64,000 nucleotides of DNA from Pseudoxanthobacter soli DSM 19599 (lineage in GTDB: Bacteria > Pseudomonadota > Alphaproteobacteria > Rhizobiales > Segnochrobactraceae): assembly GCF_900148505.1 (NCBI RefSeq), contig NZ_FRXO01000002.1, positions 1-64,000 of the forward strand, given 5' to 3'. Positions 46,192-55,939 of the stretch are shown piece by piece. The notes under the pieces were generated by a model, which was given only the letters and a program-made list of their open reading frames with translations, was not told the origin of the DNA and ran no database searches. The translations under genes were made by a program, and so were the position numbers. Positions within the stretch are counted from its first letter, which is position 1. Each line of letters begins with the position of its first letter.

Positions 46192-46468
46192 CCCCCTTCG
46201 ACCGGGAGACGTTACCCGCGAAGGTTGCGGCCGGCGGTGACCAGACCTGCCCTCCCCGCGCGTGACAGCGCCGCGCAGCCATGCGAAAAGCGCGGCAGGC
46301 GGCGCCGAAGCCTTTCGGTCGGATGGAAATCATCGGATCGGCGGTGCCGCTTCGGATGCAGACGCTTGAGCATGGTGATGCCGTTAAGATCGCTTCGATC
46401 CGGACGAGCCATGCTCCAGGCCCTAGTGACGGCCGCCGGCCGGCACCGGCCGATCGAGGACGCCCGAG
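46192..46468. repeat. recF-lysE intergenic region with a partial palindromic element (copy C)
   Basis: Between 46366 and 46424 GAGCATGG (46368-46375) pairs with CCATGCTC (46409-46416). An inner GATCG (46388-46392) pairs with CGATC (46396-46400) around CTT. The layout GAGCA...GATCG-loop-CGATC...TGCTC is the same as the first hairpin of the composite elements at 7.6 kb and 50.9 kb. The second hairpin module is missing here. Confidence 0.7.
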
Positions 46469-47092
46469 ATGAACACCAGCCTCAGCCTTGCCGCCCTTGC
46501 CGGCTTCGCCTTCGTCTACGCCCTCGCCGTCGCCTCGCCGGGACCCGGCATGACGGCGCTCGTCGCCCGCACGCTCGGCGGCGGCTGGAAGGCGGGGCTC
46601 TGGTTCACCGCGGGCATTCTCGCGGGCGATCTCGTGTGGTTCGCCGCCGCGGCGTTCGGTCTGAGCGCGCTCGCCCACGCCTTCCACCTCTTGTTCCTGG
46701 CGGTGAAATATGCCGGCATGGCGTATCTGGTGTTCATCGCCTGGAAGCTCTGGACCGCCCCCGTCGAGGAGGCCGACGTCGCTGCCCGGCCGGGCGAGCG
46801 GCCGCTCAGGGTGTTCGCCTCCGGCCTCGCGCTGACCCTCGGCAACCCGAAGACCATGGTGTTCTATCTCGCGATCCTGCCCACCGTGATCGACCTGACG
46901 CAGCTCGATCTGCTGCGCTTCGCCGAGATCACCGGCGTCGTCGTCCTCGTGCTGCCGCTCGTCAGCATCGGCTACATCGCCCTCACGCTGAAGGCCCGGG
47001 CCGCCCTCTCAGACACGCGGGCGCGGGTGCTGCTCAACCGCATCGCCGGAACCGCGCTCGCCGGTGCCGCCGCCGCGATCGCGTGGCGCTGA
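46469..47092 (+). CDS. LysE/RhtB family exporter
   Basis: 207 residues with five to six membrane segments. The N-terminal helix carries VASPGPGMTALVARTLGGGWKAGLWFTAGI, the LysE/RhtB signature, and a later SGLALTLGNPKTMVFYLAILPTV. Probably exports an amino acid or derivative; substrate unknown. ATG 46469. It stands alone between recF and gyrB, interrupting the usual neighbourhood. Confidence 0.9.
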   Translation: MNTSLSLAALAGFAFVYALAVASPGPGMTALVARTLGGGWKAGLWFTAGILAGDLVWFAAAAFGLSALAHAFHLLFLAVKYAGMAYLVFIAWKLWTAPVEEADVAARPGERPLRVFASGLALTLGNPKTMVFYLAILPTVIDLTQLDLLRFAEITGVVVLVLPLVSIGYIALTLKARAALSDTRARVLLNRIAGTALAGAAAAIAWR

Positions 47093-47322
47093 CGCCGCGC
47101 GAACCGCGAATCCGCGCCGCGGCGGCATGCCGCGAGAAGACCGCATTTGCAGCGCATGAAGGGCGCTTCGGCACGCTTGCCGGCATGCCTTCGCCAGACG
47201 CGGCCCGAAAACACCGAAATGTTTGTTTCGGCATCGGATTTTCCGGGTGTTCGCGTCGCGCTTTCAGGCCCGATGCTCTAGACTGGGCGGCAAGATTGAA
47301 CCCGGCGTCCAACCGCCTATAA

Positions 47323-49791
<2,469 letters not shown>

Positions 49792-49825
49792 AATTCGTCC
49801 GCACACGAACGTGGCCGGACGCGCG

Positions 49826-49853
49826 AAGGGTGGGGGTTTCCCCGCCCTTTTTC
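49826..49853 (+). terminator. Rho-independent terminator of gyrB
   Basis: AAGGGTGGGG (49826-49835) pairs with CCCCGCCCTT (49840-49849) around GTTT, with one G-T wobble, then TTTCTTTT follows. Distance from the gyrB stop is about 35 bases. Confidence 0.88.
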
Positions 49854-49951
49854 TTTTGAAAGCAATGACTTGCGCCCGCAGCCCTTCGGACTAAGGAGGT
49901 TTACTTAAGAGGCAAACCGAATTTCGGCCGGCCGGCCTTCGCCCTATCCAT

Positions 49952-49965
49952 TTGACATCGATCAT
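49952..49965 (+). promoter_or_regulatory. FNR/FixK-type box upstream of the fixK-like gene
   Basis: TTGACATCGATCAT reads TTGAC-N4-ATCAT, close to the FNR/FixK consensus TTGAT-N4-ATCAA. Its centre is about 28 bases upstream of the ATG at 49986, so it would overlap a promoter or transcription start. This suggests autoregulation, more likely repression than activation. An inverted GGTTT/AAACC pair lies further upstream (49898-49918). Confidence 0.6.
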
Positions 49966-49985
49966 ATCGGAACGAGGCGATTCCC

Positions 49986-50711
49986 ATGCAGCACGCCACC
50001 CTCGAGCGCAGCCCTGCCCATCAGCGCCGGACCGCCGTTCTGACCCCCTTCCCGACCATCCGCGCCCCGCAGCCGGCTGCAACAGAGGCCGCCGCCGTCG
50101 CCGGGTTGCCGACCGCCCTGCTCGACCTGTTCGCCGGCACGGAGATGACAGTGCCGTTCGAGCGGAATTCCGAAATCTACGGCGAGGGCGAGCCGACCGA
50201 TTATGTGCACTTCGTCGTGAGCGGCACGGTGCGCGTGTGCAAGCTGCTCGACGACGGGCGCCGCCAGATCGAAGCCTTCCACCGCCCGGGTGCCGTGTTC
50301 GGGCTTGAGATCGGCACCACCCACCGCTTCTCCGCCGAGGCCGTGACGCCGGTGACGCTGCGGCTGGTGCGGCGCAGCGTCGTCGTGGCGCTGGCCGCCC
50401 GCGATCCGGAAATCGCCCAGGCGCTGTGGACGCTGGCCGCGGGCGACCTGCAGCGTTCGCAGGACCATGTGCTGCTGCTCGGGCGCAAGACCGCCCAGGA
50501 GCGCGTCGCGAGCTTCCTCGGCGAACTGGCGAGCGGCGAGGCCGTCGACCTGCCGATGTCGCGCCAGGATATGGCCGATTATCTCGGCCTCACCATCGAG
50601 ACGGTCTCGCGGACGCTGACACAGCTCGAAGGCAACGGTATCATCGCCTTCCGCAGCCCGCGCCGGATCGTGATCCGCAACCGGTCTGCCCTGCGCCGGC
50701 TGGACGGCTGA
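49986..50711 (+). CDS. Crp/Fnr family transcriptional regulator, FixK-like
   Basis: 241 residues. The cyclic-nucleotide-like barrel has SEIYGEGEPTDYVHFVVSGTVRVCKLLDDGRRQIEAFHRPGAVFGLE, and the C-terminal winged helix has MSRQDMADYLGLTIETVSRTLTQLE with the recognition residues E-xx-SR typical of FNR/FixK readers of TTGAT-N4-ATCAA. It has only one cysteine (Cys85), so it lacks the N-terminal iron-sulfur cluster of Fnr; sensing must come from another system, e.g. a FixLJ-like cascade. ATG 49986. It heads a region rich in dehydrogenases and transporters that it may control. Confidence 0.9.
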   Translation: MQHATLERSPAHQRRTAVLTPFPTIRAPQPAATEAAAVAGLPTALLDLFAGTEMTVPFERNSEIYGEGEPTDYVHFVVSGTVRVCKLLDDGRRQIEAFHRPGAVFGLEIGTTHRFSAEAVTPVTLRLVRRSVVVALAARDPEIAQALWTLAAGDLQRSQDHVLLLGRKTAQERVASFLGELASGEAVDLPMSRQDMADYLGLTIETVSRTLTQLEGNGIIAFRSPRRIVIRNRSALRRLDG

Positions 50712-51104
50712 AAGCCCACCGCCGCATCGCTTCGGCCTCTCACCGCTCTGCGTGAAGGCCCGCTCGACGCGCCCGCGTTCGCGGCCCGCGTCACGACATC
50801 CCCCGGGGGAAGGTCCCCGAGGCGCGCCCCAAGTGTCGTGCTCGAAGTCAGTCGATCCTGCGTTCGTCAGCCTTGCGTCTGTTCGGAGTTCGCGGCCGGA
50901 CACCTCTCCGGGCCGCTGTCCTGAAGCCGGAGCAGTTTCCGTTCGGATCGGGAAGATCCGAACGCGGAATATGCTCAAGCTCTTGAATCTGGAGCGATTT
51001 CTTCCGATCGGACGTCCGCTCGGAAGGTGCCAGGTCCAAAGGCTGGAGCGGGATGCTCCAGCGCCCCTCCGGACCACCGAGGTCCGCAGCCCGGAGCCGC
51101 CGCC
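50712..51104. other. Intergenic region downstream of fixK-like gene, mostly repeat element
   Basis: 393 bases without a gene. About one third is the composite palindromic element at 50930-51061. Before it, ATCCCCCGGGGGAAGG (about 50799-50814) forms a small GC hairpin that may end fixK transcription. Confidence 0.5.
50930..51061. repeat. Composite palindromic intergenic element, copy B
   Basis: Hairpin 1: GAGCA (50930-50934) with TGCTC (50972-50976), and inner CGTTCGGATC (50940-50949) with GATCCGAACG (50955-50964). Hairpin 2: CTTCCGATCGGAC (51001-51013) with GTCCGCTCGGAAG (51014-51026), one mismatch. Hairpin 3: CTGGAGC (51043-51049) with GCTCCAG (51055-51061). The link 50983-51003 is 21 bases identical to the reverse complement of 7548-7568 in copy A, and the order of modules is the same. 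Confidence 0.88.
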
Positions 51105-51548
51105 ATGATCACACCCGTCGCAAGCCCCTCCCCGATCTCCGCCACCTCCGCCCACGGCGTCACCGCCGCGCGGGCGGCGCTGCCGCAGGCGTTCCGGCGC
51201 ATCCGGCTGGATCTCGCCCGGGAGAAGGGCCATCCCGAGGGCAGCAATTCCCACACCTACGCCTTCGTCGCGCCGCTCGACGTCAACGGGCACATCTCGC
51301 CCGAACTCTGGGCGGCGCACCGCGAGGTATGCCGCGCCGTCCGCAACCGCGACGGGGAACAATCCATCGGCCATCTCGTTCGCCGGCCGGGGGGAAGCTG
51401 GGCCTTCCGCTACCCCGCCGACGCGCATCTCGACGACGAGGCCGGCTACCACTTCGGCGACGAGCGGTTCCTCATCGGGGAATATGTCTCGATCCACGAA
51501 CACGACGGCATGCACACCTTCCGCGTGATCGCCGTCGAACCGGTCTGA
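51105..51548 (+). CDS. Small conserved-looking protein of unknown function
   Basis: 147 residues that I do not recognise. The core reads FRRIRLDLAREKGHPEGSNSHTYAFVAPLDVNGHISPELWAAHREVCRAVRNRD, and the end is HFGDERFLIGEYVSIHEHDGMHTFRVIAVEPV. It is soluble with no signal peptide, rich in His and aromatic residues, and looks like a real folded protein rather than a spurious frame. ATG 51105. It lies between the fixK-like gene and the first alcohol dehydrogenase on the same strand, and may belong to the same oxygen-responsive regulon. Confidence 0.75.
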   Translation: MITPVASPSPISATSAHGVTAARAALPQAFRRIRLDLAREKGHPEGSNSHTYAFVAPLDVNGHISPELWAAHREVCRAVRNRDGEQSIGHLVRRPGGSWAFRYPADAHLDDEAGYHFGDERFLIGEYVSIHEHDGMHTFRVIAVEPV

Positions 51549-51686
51549 GCGCCGGGCGAACGTCGCCCGACCGACGCCGGCAACACGCCGGCCCCGACCG
51601 AAGCACCACCGCGCCGCGCGGACGTTTCGCGGCGCGCCTGAGACAGCGGCCGAGCCGCGCAAAACACGCATTCCTGGGAGCCTGCC

Positions 51687-52763
51687 ATGACCGCCAAGAT
51701 GAAAGCCGCGATCTTCGTCGAACCGGGCCGCATCGTGCTCGACGAGAAGCCGATCCCGGATGTCGGGCCGCAGGATGCGCTGATCCGCATCACCACCACC
51801 ACGATCTGCGGAACCGACGTCCACATCCTGAAGGGCGAGTATCCGGTCGCGAGGGGCCTGACCATCGGCCACGAGCCGGTCGGCATCATCGAGAAGCTCG
51901 GCTCCGGCGTGACCGGGTTCCAGGAAGGCCAGCGCGTGATCGCCGGCGCGATCACCCCGAGCGGCCATTCGTTCGCCTGCCTGTGCGGCTGCTCCTCGCA
52001 GGACGGCCCCGGCACCCGCCACGGCTTCAAGGCCATGGGCGGCTGGAAGTTCGGCAACACCATCGACGGCACCCAGGCGGAATATGTGCTGGTGCCCGAC
52101 GCGCTGGTGAACCTCAGCCCGGTGCCGGATCACCTGACGGACGAACAGGTGCTGATGTGTCCGGACATCATGTCTACCGGCTTCTCGGGCGCGGAATCGG
52201 GCGGCGTGCGCATCGGCGACACCGTGGTGGTGTTCGCGCTCGGCCCGATCGGGCTCTGCGCCGTCGCGGGCGCCAAGCTGATGGGGGCGACCACCATCAT
52301 CGGCGTCGACACCGTGCCGAAGCGGATCGAGATCGCCCGCGCGCTCGGCGCCACCCACGTCGTCGATTTCAAGACCCACGATCCGGTCGAGGAGATCATG
52401 CGGCTGACGGACGGCCGCGGCGCCGACGTTTCCATCGAGGCGCTCGGCACCCAGAAGACGTTCGAGGCGGCCTTGAGGGTGCTGCGCCCCGGCGGCACGC
52501 TTTCGAGCCTCGGCGTCTATTCGTCCGACCTGACCATTCCGCTCGGCGCCTTCTCCGCCGGCCTCGGCGACAACCGCATCGTCACCACGCTCTGCCCGGG
52601 CGGCAAGGACCGGATGCGGCGGCTGATGGAAGTGGTGGCATCGGGCCGCGTCGACCTGAAGCCGCTCGTCACCCACCAGTTCAAGCTCGACGACATCGAG
52701 GCGGCCTACGACCTGTTCGCGCACCAGCGCGACGGCGTGCTGAAGGTCGCGATCAAGCCGTGA
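51687..52763 (+). CDS. Zinc-dependent secondary alcohol dehydrogenase
   Basis: 358 residues of the medium-chain dehydrogenase family. Catalytic zinc ligands appear to be Cys41, His62 and Asp160 (ICGTDVH, GHEPVG, MCPDIMSTG), the Cys-His-Asp set of isopropanol-type secondary alcohol dehydrogenases, and VVFALGPIGL is the dinucleotide fold. The normal four-Cys structural zinc loop is replaced by SFACLCGCSSQDG, also as in that subgroup. It probably interconverts short ketones and secondary alcohols. ATG 51687. A GC hairpin (CGCCGCG/CGCGGCG, about 51610-51638) lies in front. Confidence 0.9.
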   Translation: MTAKMKAAIFVEPGRIVLDEKPIPDVGPQDALIRITTTTICGTDVHILKGEYPVARGLTIGHEPVGIIEKLGSGVTGFQEGQRVIAGAITPSGHSFACLCGCSSQDGPGTRHGFKAMGGWKFGNTIDGTQAEYVLVPDALVNLSPVPDHLTDEQVLMCPDIMSTGFSGAESGGVRIGDTVVVFALGPIGLCAVAGAKLMGATTIIGVDTVPKRIEIARALGATHVVDFKTHDPVEEIMRLTDGRGADVSIEALGTQKTFEAALRVLRPGGTLSSLGVYSSDLTIPLGAFSAGLGDNRIVTTLCPGGKDRMRRLMEVVASGRVDLKPLVTHQFKLDDIEAAYDLFAHQRDGVLKVAIKP

Positions 52764-52985
52764 GACGGGGAACGGCGCGCCACCGGCGCCGTTCTGGCGC
52801 ATGATGACGACGGGAACGCGGAAGATGGCGGACGATTCGAACCGTCGCCACCCGCGTTCCGGCGAGACGAAGACGCGAGCGTGTTTTCCGGCCGGGCGGC
52901 GGAACCCTCCGACGGAAGACCGCGCACCAGTTCCAAGAGCTTGAGCGTCTCGTTGTCGTTCGAGCGGACACGAGGGAGAACGGCG

Positions 52986-53711
52986 ATGAACGTCGCTGAC
53001 ATCATGACCCGCGGCGTGATCGGGGTGACGCCGGAGACGACGGTGGCGGAAGCCGTGCGGCTGATGCTGGACAGCCGCATCAGCGGCCTTCCGGTGCTGG
53101 ACGACGGCAAGCTCGTCGGCATCGTCACCGAAGGCGACCTGATCCGTCGCGCCGAGATCGGCACCGAGCGGCGGATGCCGTGGTGGCGCAGCATCCTCGC
53201 CGGCCCCGGCCGCGAGGCGGAGCGTTACGTCGCCACCCATGCCATCAAGATCGGCGACCTGATGACGACCGACGTCGACACCGTCGCGCCGGGCGAGCCG
53301 CTGAGCGACGCGGTCGAGGTGATGAACCGCCGCGCCATCAAGCGGCTGCCGGTGGTGGAAGACGGCAAGCTCGTCGGCATCGTCTCCCGCGCCGACCTGC
53401 TGCGCGCCCTGCTCGCCGCCTTCACCGAGCCGGCGCCGAACCCCCACAGCGATGCGGAGATCAAGGCCGCCGTGGTCGCCGAACTCGGCAGCCACCCCTG
53501 GGGCCGGGACGGCGTGATCGAGGTGAACGTCTCCAAGGGCGTGGTCGACCTGCAGGGCACCATCTTCGACGAACGGATCCGCACCGCGGCGCGCGTCGCG
53601 GCGGAAGGCGTGCCGGGCGTGACCCAGGTGACCGATCACCTCGTCTGGATCGAGCCGATGTCGGGCATCGTGATGCTGCCGCCGGACATCAAGAGCCCCT
53701 ACGAGCGCTGA
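52986..53711 (+). CDS. CBS-pair plus BON domain protein
   Basis: 241 residues. Two CBS motifs (VADIMTRGVIGVTPETTVAEAVRLM... and IGDLMTTDVDTVAPGEPLSDAVEVM...) form an adenine-nucleotide-sensing Bateman module. They are followed by a BON domain (VVAELGSHPWGRDGVIEVNVSKGVVDLQGTIFDE). Such proteins are thought to sense AMP/ATP or S-adenosyl compounds. ATG 52986. A strong terminator follows. The location among fermentative dehydrogenases behind a FixK gene suggests a role in energy-limited or hypoxic physiology. Confidence 0.9.
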   Translation: MNVADIMTRGVIGVTPETTVAEAVRLMLDSRISGLPVLDDGKLVGIVTEGDLIRRAEIGTERRMPWWRSILAGPGREAERYVATHAIKIGDLMTTDVDTVAPGEPLSDAVEVMNRRAIKRLPVVEDGKLVGIVSRADLLRALLAAFTEPAPNPHSDAEIKAAVVAELGSHPWGRDGVIEVNVSKGVVDLQGTIFDERIRTAARVAAEGVPGVTQVTDHLVWIEPMSGIVMLPPDIKSPYER

Positions 53712-53735
53712 GCACGGGCGCGCGGCCGACGGCGG

Positions 53736-53763
53736 AGCCGGCCCGGTTCGGGGCCGGCTTTTT
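53736..53763 (+). terminator. Rho-independent terminator after the CBS/BON gene
   Basis: AGCCGGCCC (53736-53744) pairs with GGGCCGGCT (53751-53759) around GGTTCG; the following run reads TTTTT. The next gene starts only 26 bases further on, so read-through or an internal start is needed for it. Confidence 0.85.
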
Positions 53764-53788
53764 CGGAACAGCAGGGAGACGCCCGGCG

Positions 53789-54796
53789 ATGGAAGCGATG
53801 GTCCTGACACGCCCGGGCCGGCCGCTCGTGCTGGAGCACCGGCCGGTGCCGGAACCCGGCGACGGCGAGATCCGCGTGCGGGTCGAAGCCTGCGCCGTCT
53901 GCCGGACCGACCTGCACGTGGTCGACGGCGACCTGCCGCACCCGGCGCTGCCGCTCGTTCCCGGCCATGAGATCGTCGGCATCGTGGAAGCCATCGGTCG
54001 CGGGGTGCACGGGCTTGCGCCCGGCCGGCGGGTCGGCATTCCCTGGCTCGGCCACACCTGCGGGCATTGCGCCTATTGCGACGACGGCCGCGAAAACCTG
54101 TGCGACACGCCGGTGTTCACCGGCTATGGCCGCGACGGCGGCTTCGCCACCCACGTCGTCGCCGACGCGGCGTTCTCCTTCCCGCTCGACGGCTTCGACG
54201 ACCCCGTCGCCGCCGCGCCGCTGATGTGCGCGGGGCTGATCGGCTGGCGGTCGCTGAAGGCCGCCGGCCCCGGCAGGCGGATCGGGCTCTACGGCTTCGG
54301 CGCCGCCGCCCATATCCTGGCCCAGGTGCTGCGCCACCAGGGCCGCGAGGTCTATGCCTTCACCCGCGCCGGGGACACCGCAGCGCAGACGCTCGCGCTC
54401 TCGCTCGGCGCGGCGTGGGCGGGTGCGTCGGAGGACCTGCCGCCGGAGCCGCTCGATGCCGCCATCCTGTTCGCCCCGGTCGGGGAACTGGTGCCGCTGG
54501 CGCTGAAGGCGGTCGCCAAGGGCGGCCGCGTGGTGTGCGGCGGCATCCACATGAGCGACATCCCGTCGTTCCCCTACCGCATCCTCTGGGAGGAGCGCTC
54601 GATCGTGTCCGTCGCCAACCTCACCCGCGCCGACGCGACGGAATTCCTGTCGCTGGCGCCTTCGTTCGGTATCGAGATGACGACGACCATCTATCCGCTG
54701 GAACAGGCGAACGCCGCCCTCGACGACCTGCGCGCCGGCCGCTTCCAGGGCGCCGCCGTGCTCGTGCCCGGCGCGGCAGAGGCGGCAAAGTCATGA
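53789..54796 (+). CDS. Zinc-binding alcohol dehydrogenase
   Basis: 335 residues. Catalytic zinc ligands are Cys38 and His60-Glu61 with Cys147; the structural zinc site is complete (Cys91, Cys94, Cys97, Cys105 in CGHCAYCDDGRENLC). GLYGFGAAAH is the nucleotide-binding loop. It resembles the AdhP-like/YogA-type primary alcohol dehydrogenases. ATG 53789. The stop overlaps the ATG of the HlyD gene (ATGA), so it is translated together with the YhiI-RbbA-YhhJ set, an unusual partnership. Confidence 0.92.
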   Translation: MEAMVLTRPGRPLVLEHRPVPEPGDGEIRVRVEACAVCRTDLHVVDGDLPHPALPLVPGHEIVGIVEAIGRGVHGLAPGRRVGIPWLGHTCGHCAYCDDGRENLCDTPVFTGYGRDGGFATHVVADAAFSFPLDGFDDPVAAAPLMCAGLIGWRSLKAAGPGRRIGLYGFGAAAHILAQVLRHQGREVYAFTRAGDTAAQTLALSLGAAWAGASEDLPPEPLDAAILFAPVGELVPLALKAVAKGGRVVCGGIHMSDIPSFPYRILWEERSIVSVANLTRADATEFLSLAPSFGIEMTTTIYPLEQANAALDDLRAGRFQGAAVLVPGAAEAAKS

Positions 54797-55914
54797 AGAA
54801 GGTCATCCTGATTCTGGTGGCGGCGGTGATCGTCGCGGGCGCGGCCGCCTTCGGCGTGCGCACCTGGATGGACCGCCGCGTGCTGCCGCCGGGCTTCGCC
54901 TCCGGCAACGGCCGCATCGAGGCGACCGAGATCGACATCGCGGCGAAATATCCCGCCCGCATCGCCACCATCAACGTGGAGGAAGGCGATCTGGTGCAGC
55001 CGGGCCAGGTGCTCGCCGAGCTCGACACCCGCGAACTCGCCGCCCAGCTCGCCGCCGCCGAGGCGCAGGTCGAGCAGGCGCGGCAGGCCTATGCCGAGAC
55101 CGAGCACGTCATCGCCCAGCGCAAAACCGAGCTGCAGCTCGCCTCGACCGAATATGAGCGCAACCTCGTGCTGCTCGGCGGGCATTTCGTCTCGCAGCAG
55201 CGCGTCGACAACCTGCAATCGGTGCGGGACACCGCCCAGTCGGCGCTCGCCGCCGCCGAAAGCCGGCTGCTCAACAACGAGGCCGCGATCCGCAGCGCCG
55301 AGGCGACGGTCGCGCAGCTGAAGCAGCAGCTTGCCGACGGCGTTCTGACCTCCCCCCGGGTCGGACGCGTGCTGTTCCGCCTCGCCGAGCCCGGCGAGGT
55401 GGTGGGCGCCGGCGGCAAGGTGCTGACGGTGCTGGACCTTTCCAATATCTACATGACGATCTTCCTGCCGGCCTCGGCCGCGGGCGCGCTCGCCATCGGC
55501 ACCGATGCCCGCATCGTGGTCGAGCCGCTGCCGGACCGCGCCATTCCCGGCAACGTCTCGTTCGTCAGCGCGAAGGCCCAGTTCACGCCGAAGCAGGTGG
55601 AGACGGCGGACGAGCGCAACCGCATGATGTTCCGCGTCAAGATCCGCGTGCCGCAATCGCTGGTCGAGAAGCACCTCGAACAGGTGAAGACCGGCGTGCC
55701 CGGCGTCGCCTATGTGAGGCTCGATCCGAAGGCGGCGTGGCCGGACTGGCTGCAATCGGACCTGACAGAGGACACCGCCGCGACGTCGGAGGGCAATCCC
55801 GGCAGCCGCACGCTGCCGCCGGCGGTGCTGGCCGTGCCGCCCGCGGACGGCGCGAAGGCGGAGGTGCCCGCTTCGGAACCGGCTCCGGCGCCCGCGCCGG
55901 CGCCGGCCCAGTAG
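54793..55914 (+). CDS. yhiI: HlyD/YhiI-type membrane fusion protein
   Basis: 373 residues. One N-terminal membrane anchor (VILILVAAVIVAGAAAFGV), then ASGNGRIEATEIDIAAKYPARIATINVEEGDLVQPGQVLAELDTRELAAQL (lipoyl-like half), a long coiled-coil hairpin (about 75-175), the second lipoyl half and a beta-barrel. The C terminus is an Ala/Pro-rich low-complexity tail. It bridges the inner-membrane ABC pump to an outer-membrane channel. It overlaps the upstream dehydrogenase by four bases and is 25 bases from the ABC gene; in E. coli the same trio is yhiI-rbbA-yhhJ. Confidence 0.92.
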   Translation: MKKVILILVAAVIVAGAAAFGVRTWMDRRVLPPGFASGNGRIEATEIDIAAKYPARIATINVEEGDLVQPGQVLAELDTRELAAQLAAAEAQVEQARQAYAETEHVIAQRKTELQLASTEYERNLVLLGGHFVSQQRVDNLQSVRDTAQSALAAAESRLLNNEAAIRSAEATVAQLKQQLADGVLTSPRVGRVLFRLAEPGEVVGAGGKVLTVLDLSNIYMTIFLPASAAGALAIGTDARIVVEPLPDRAIPGNVSFVSAKAQFTPKQVETADERNRMMFRVKIRVPQSLVEKHLEQVKTGVPGVAYVRLDPKAAWPDWLQSDLTEDTAATSEGNPGSRTLPPAVLAVPPADGAKAEVPASEPAPAPAPAPAQ

Positions 55915-55939
55915 CCGGCATGGACCGCAGCGGCCCTCC

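Noticed and set aside
49962-53810. Minus-strand open frame of about 1280 codons across the fixK to CBS/BON region
   Set aside because: Spans several well-recognised plus-strand genes and intergenic repeats; no motifs of its own.
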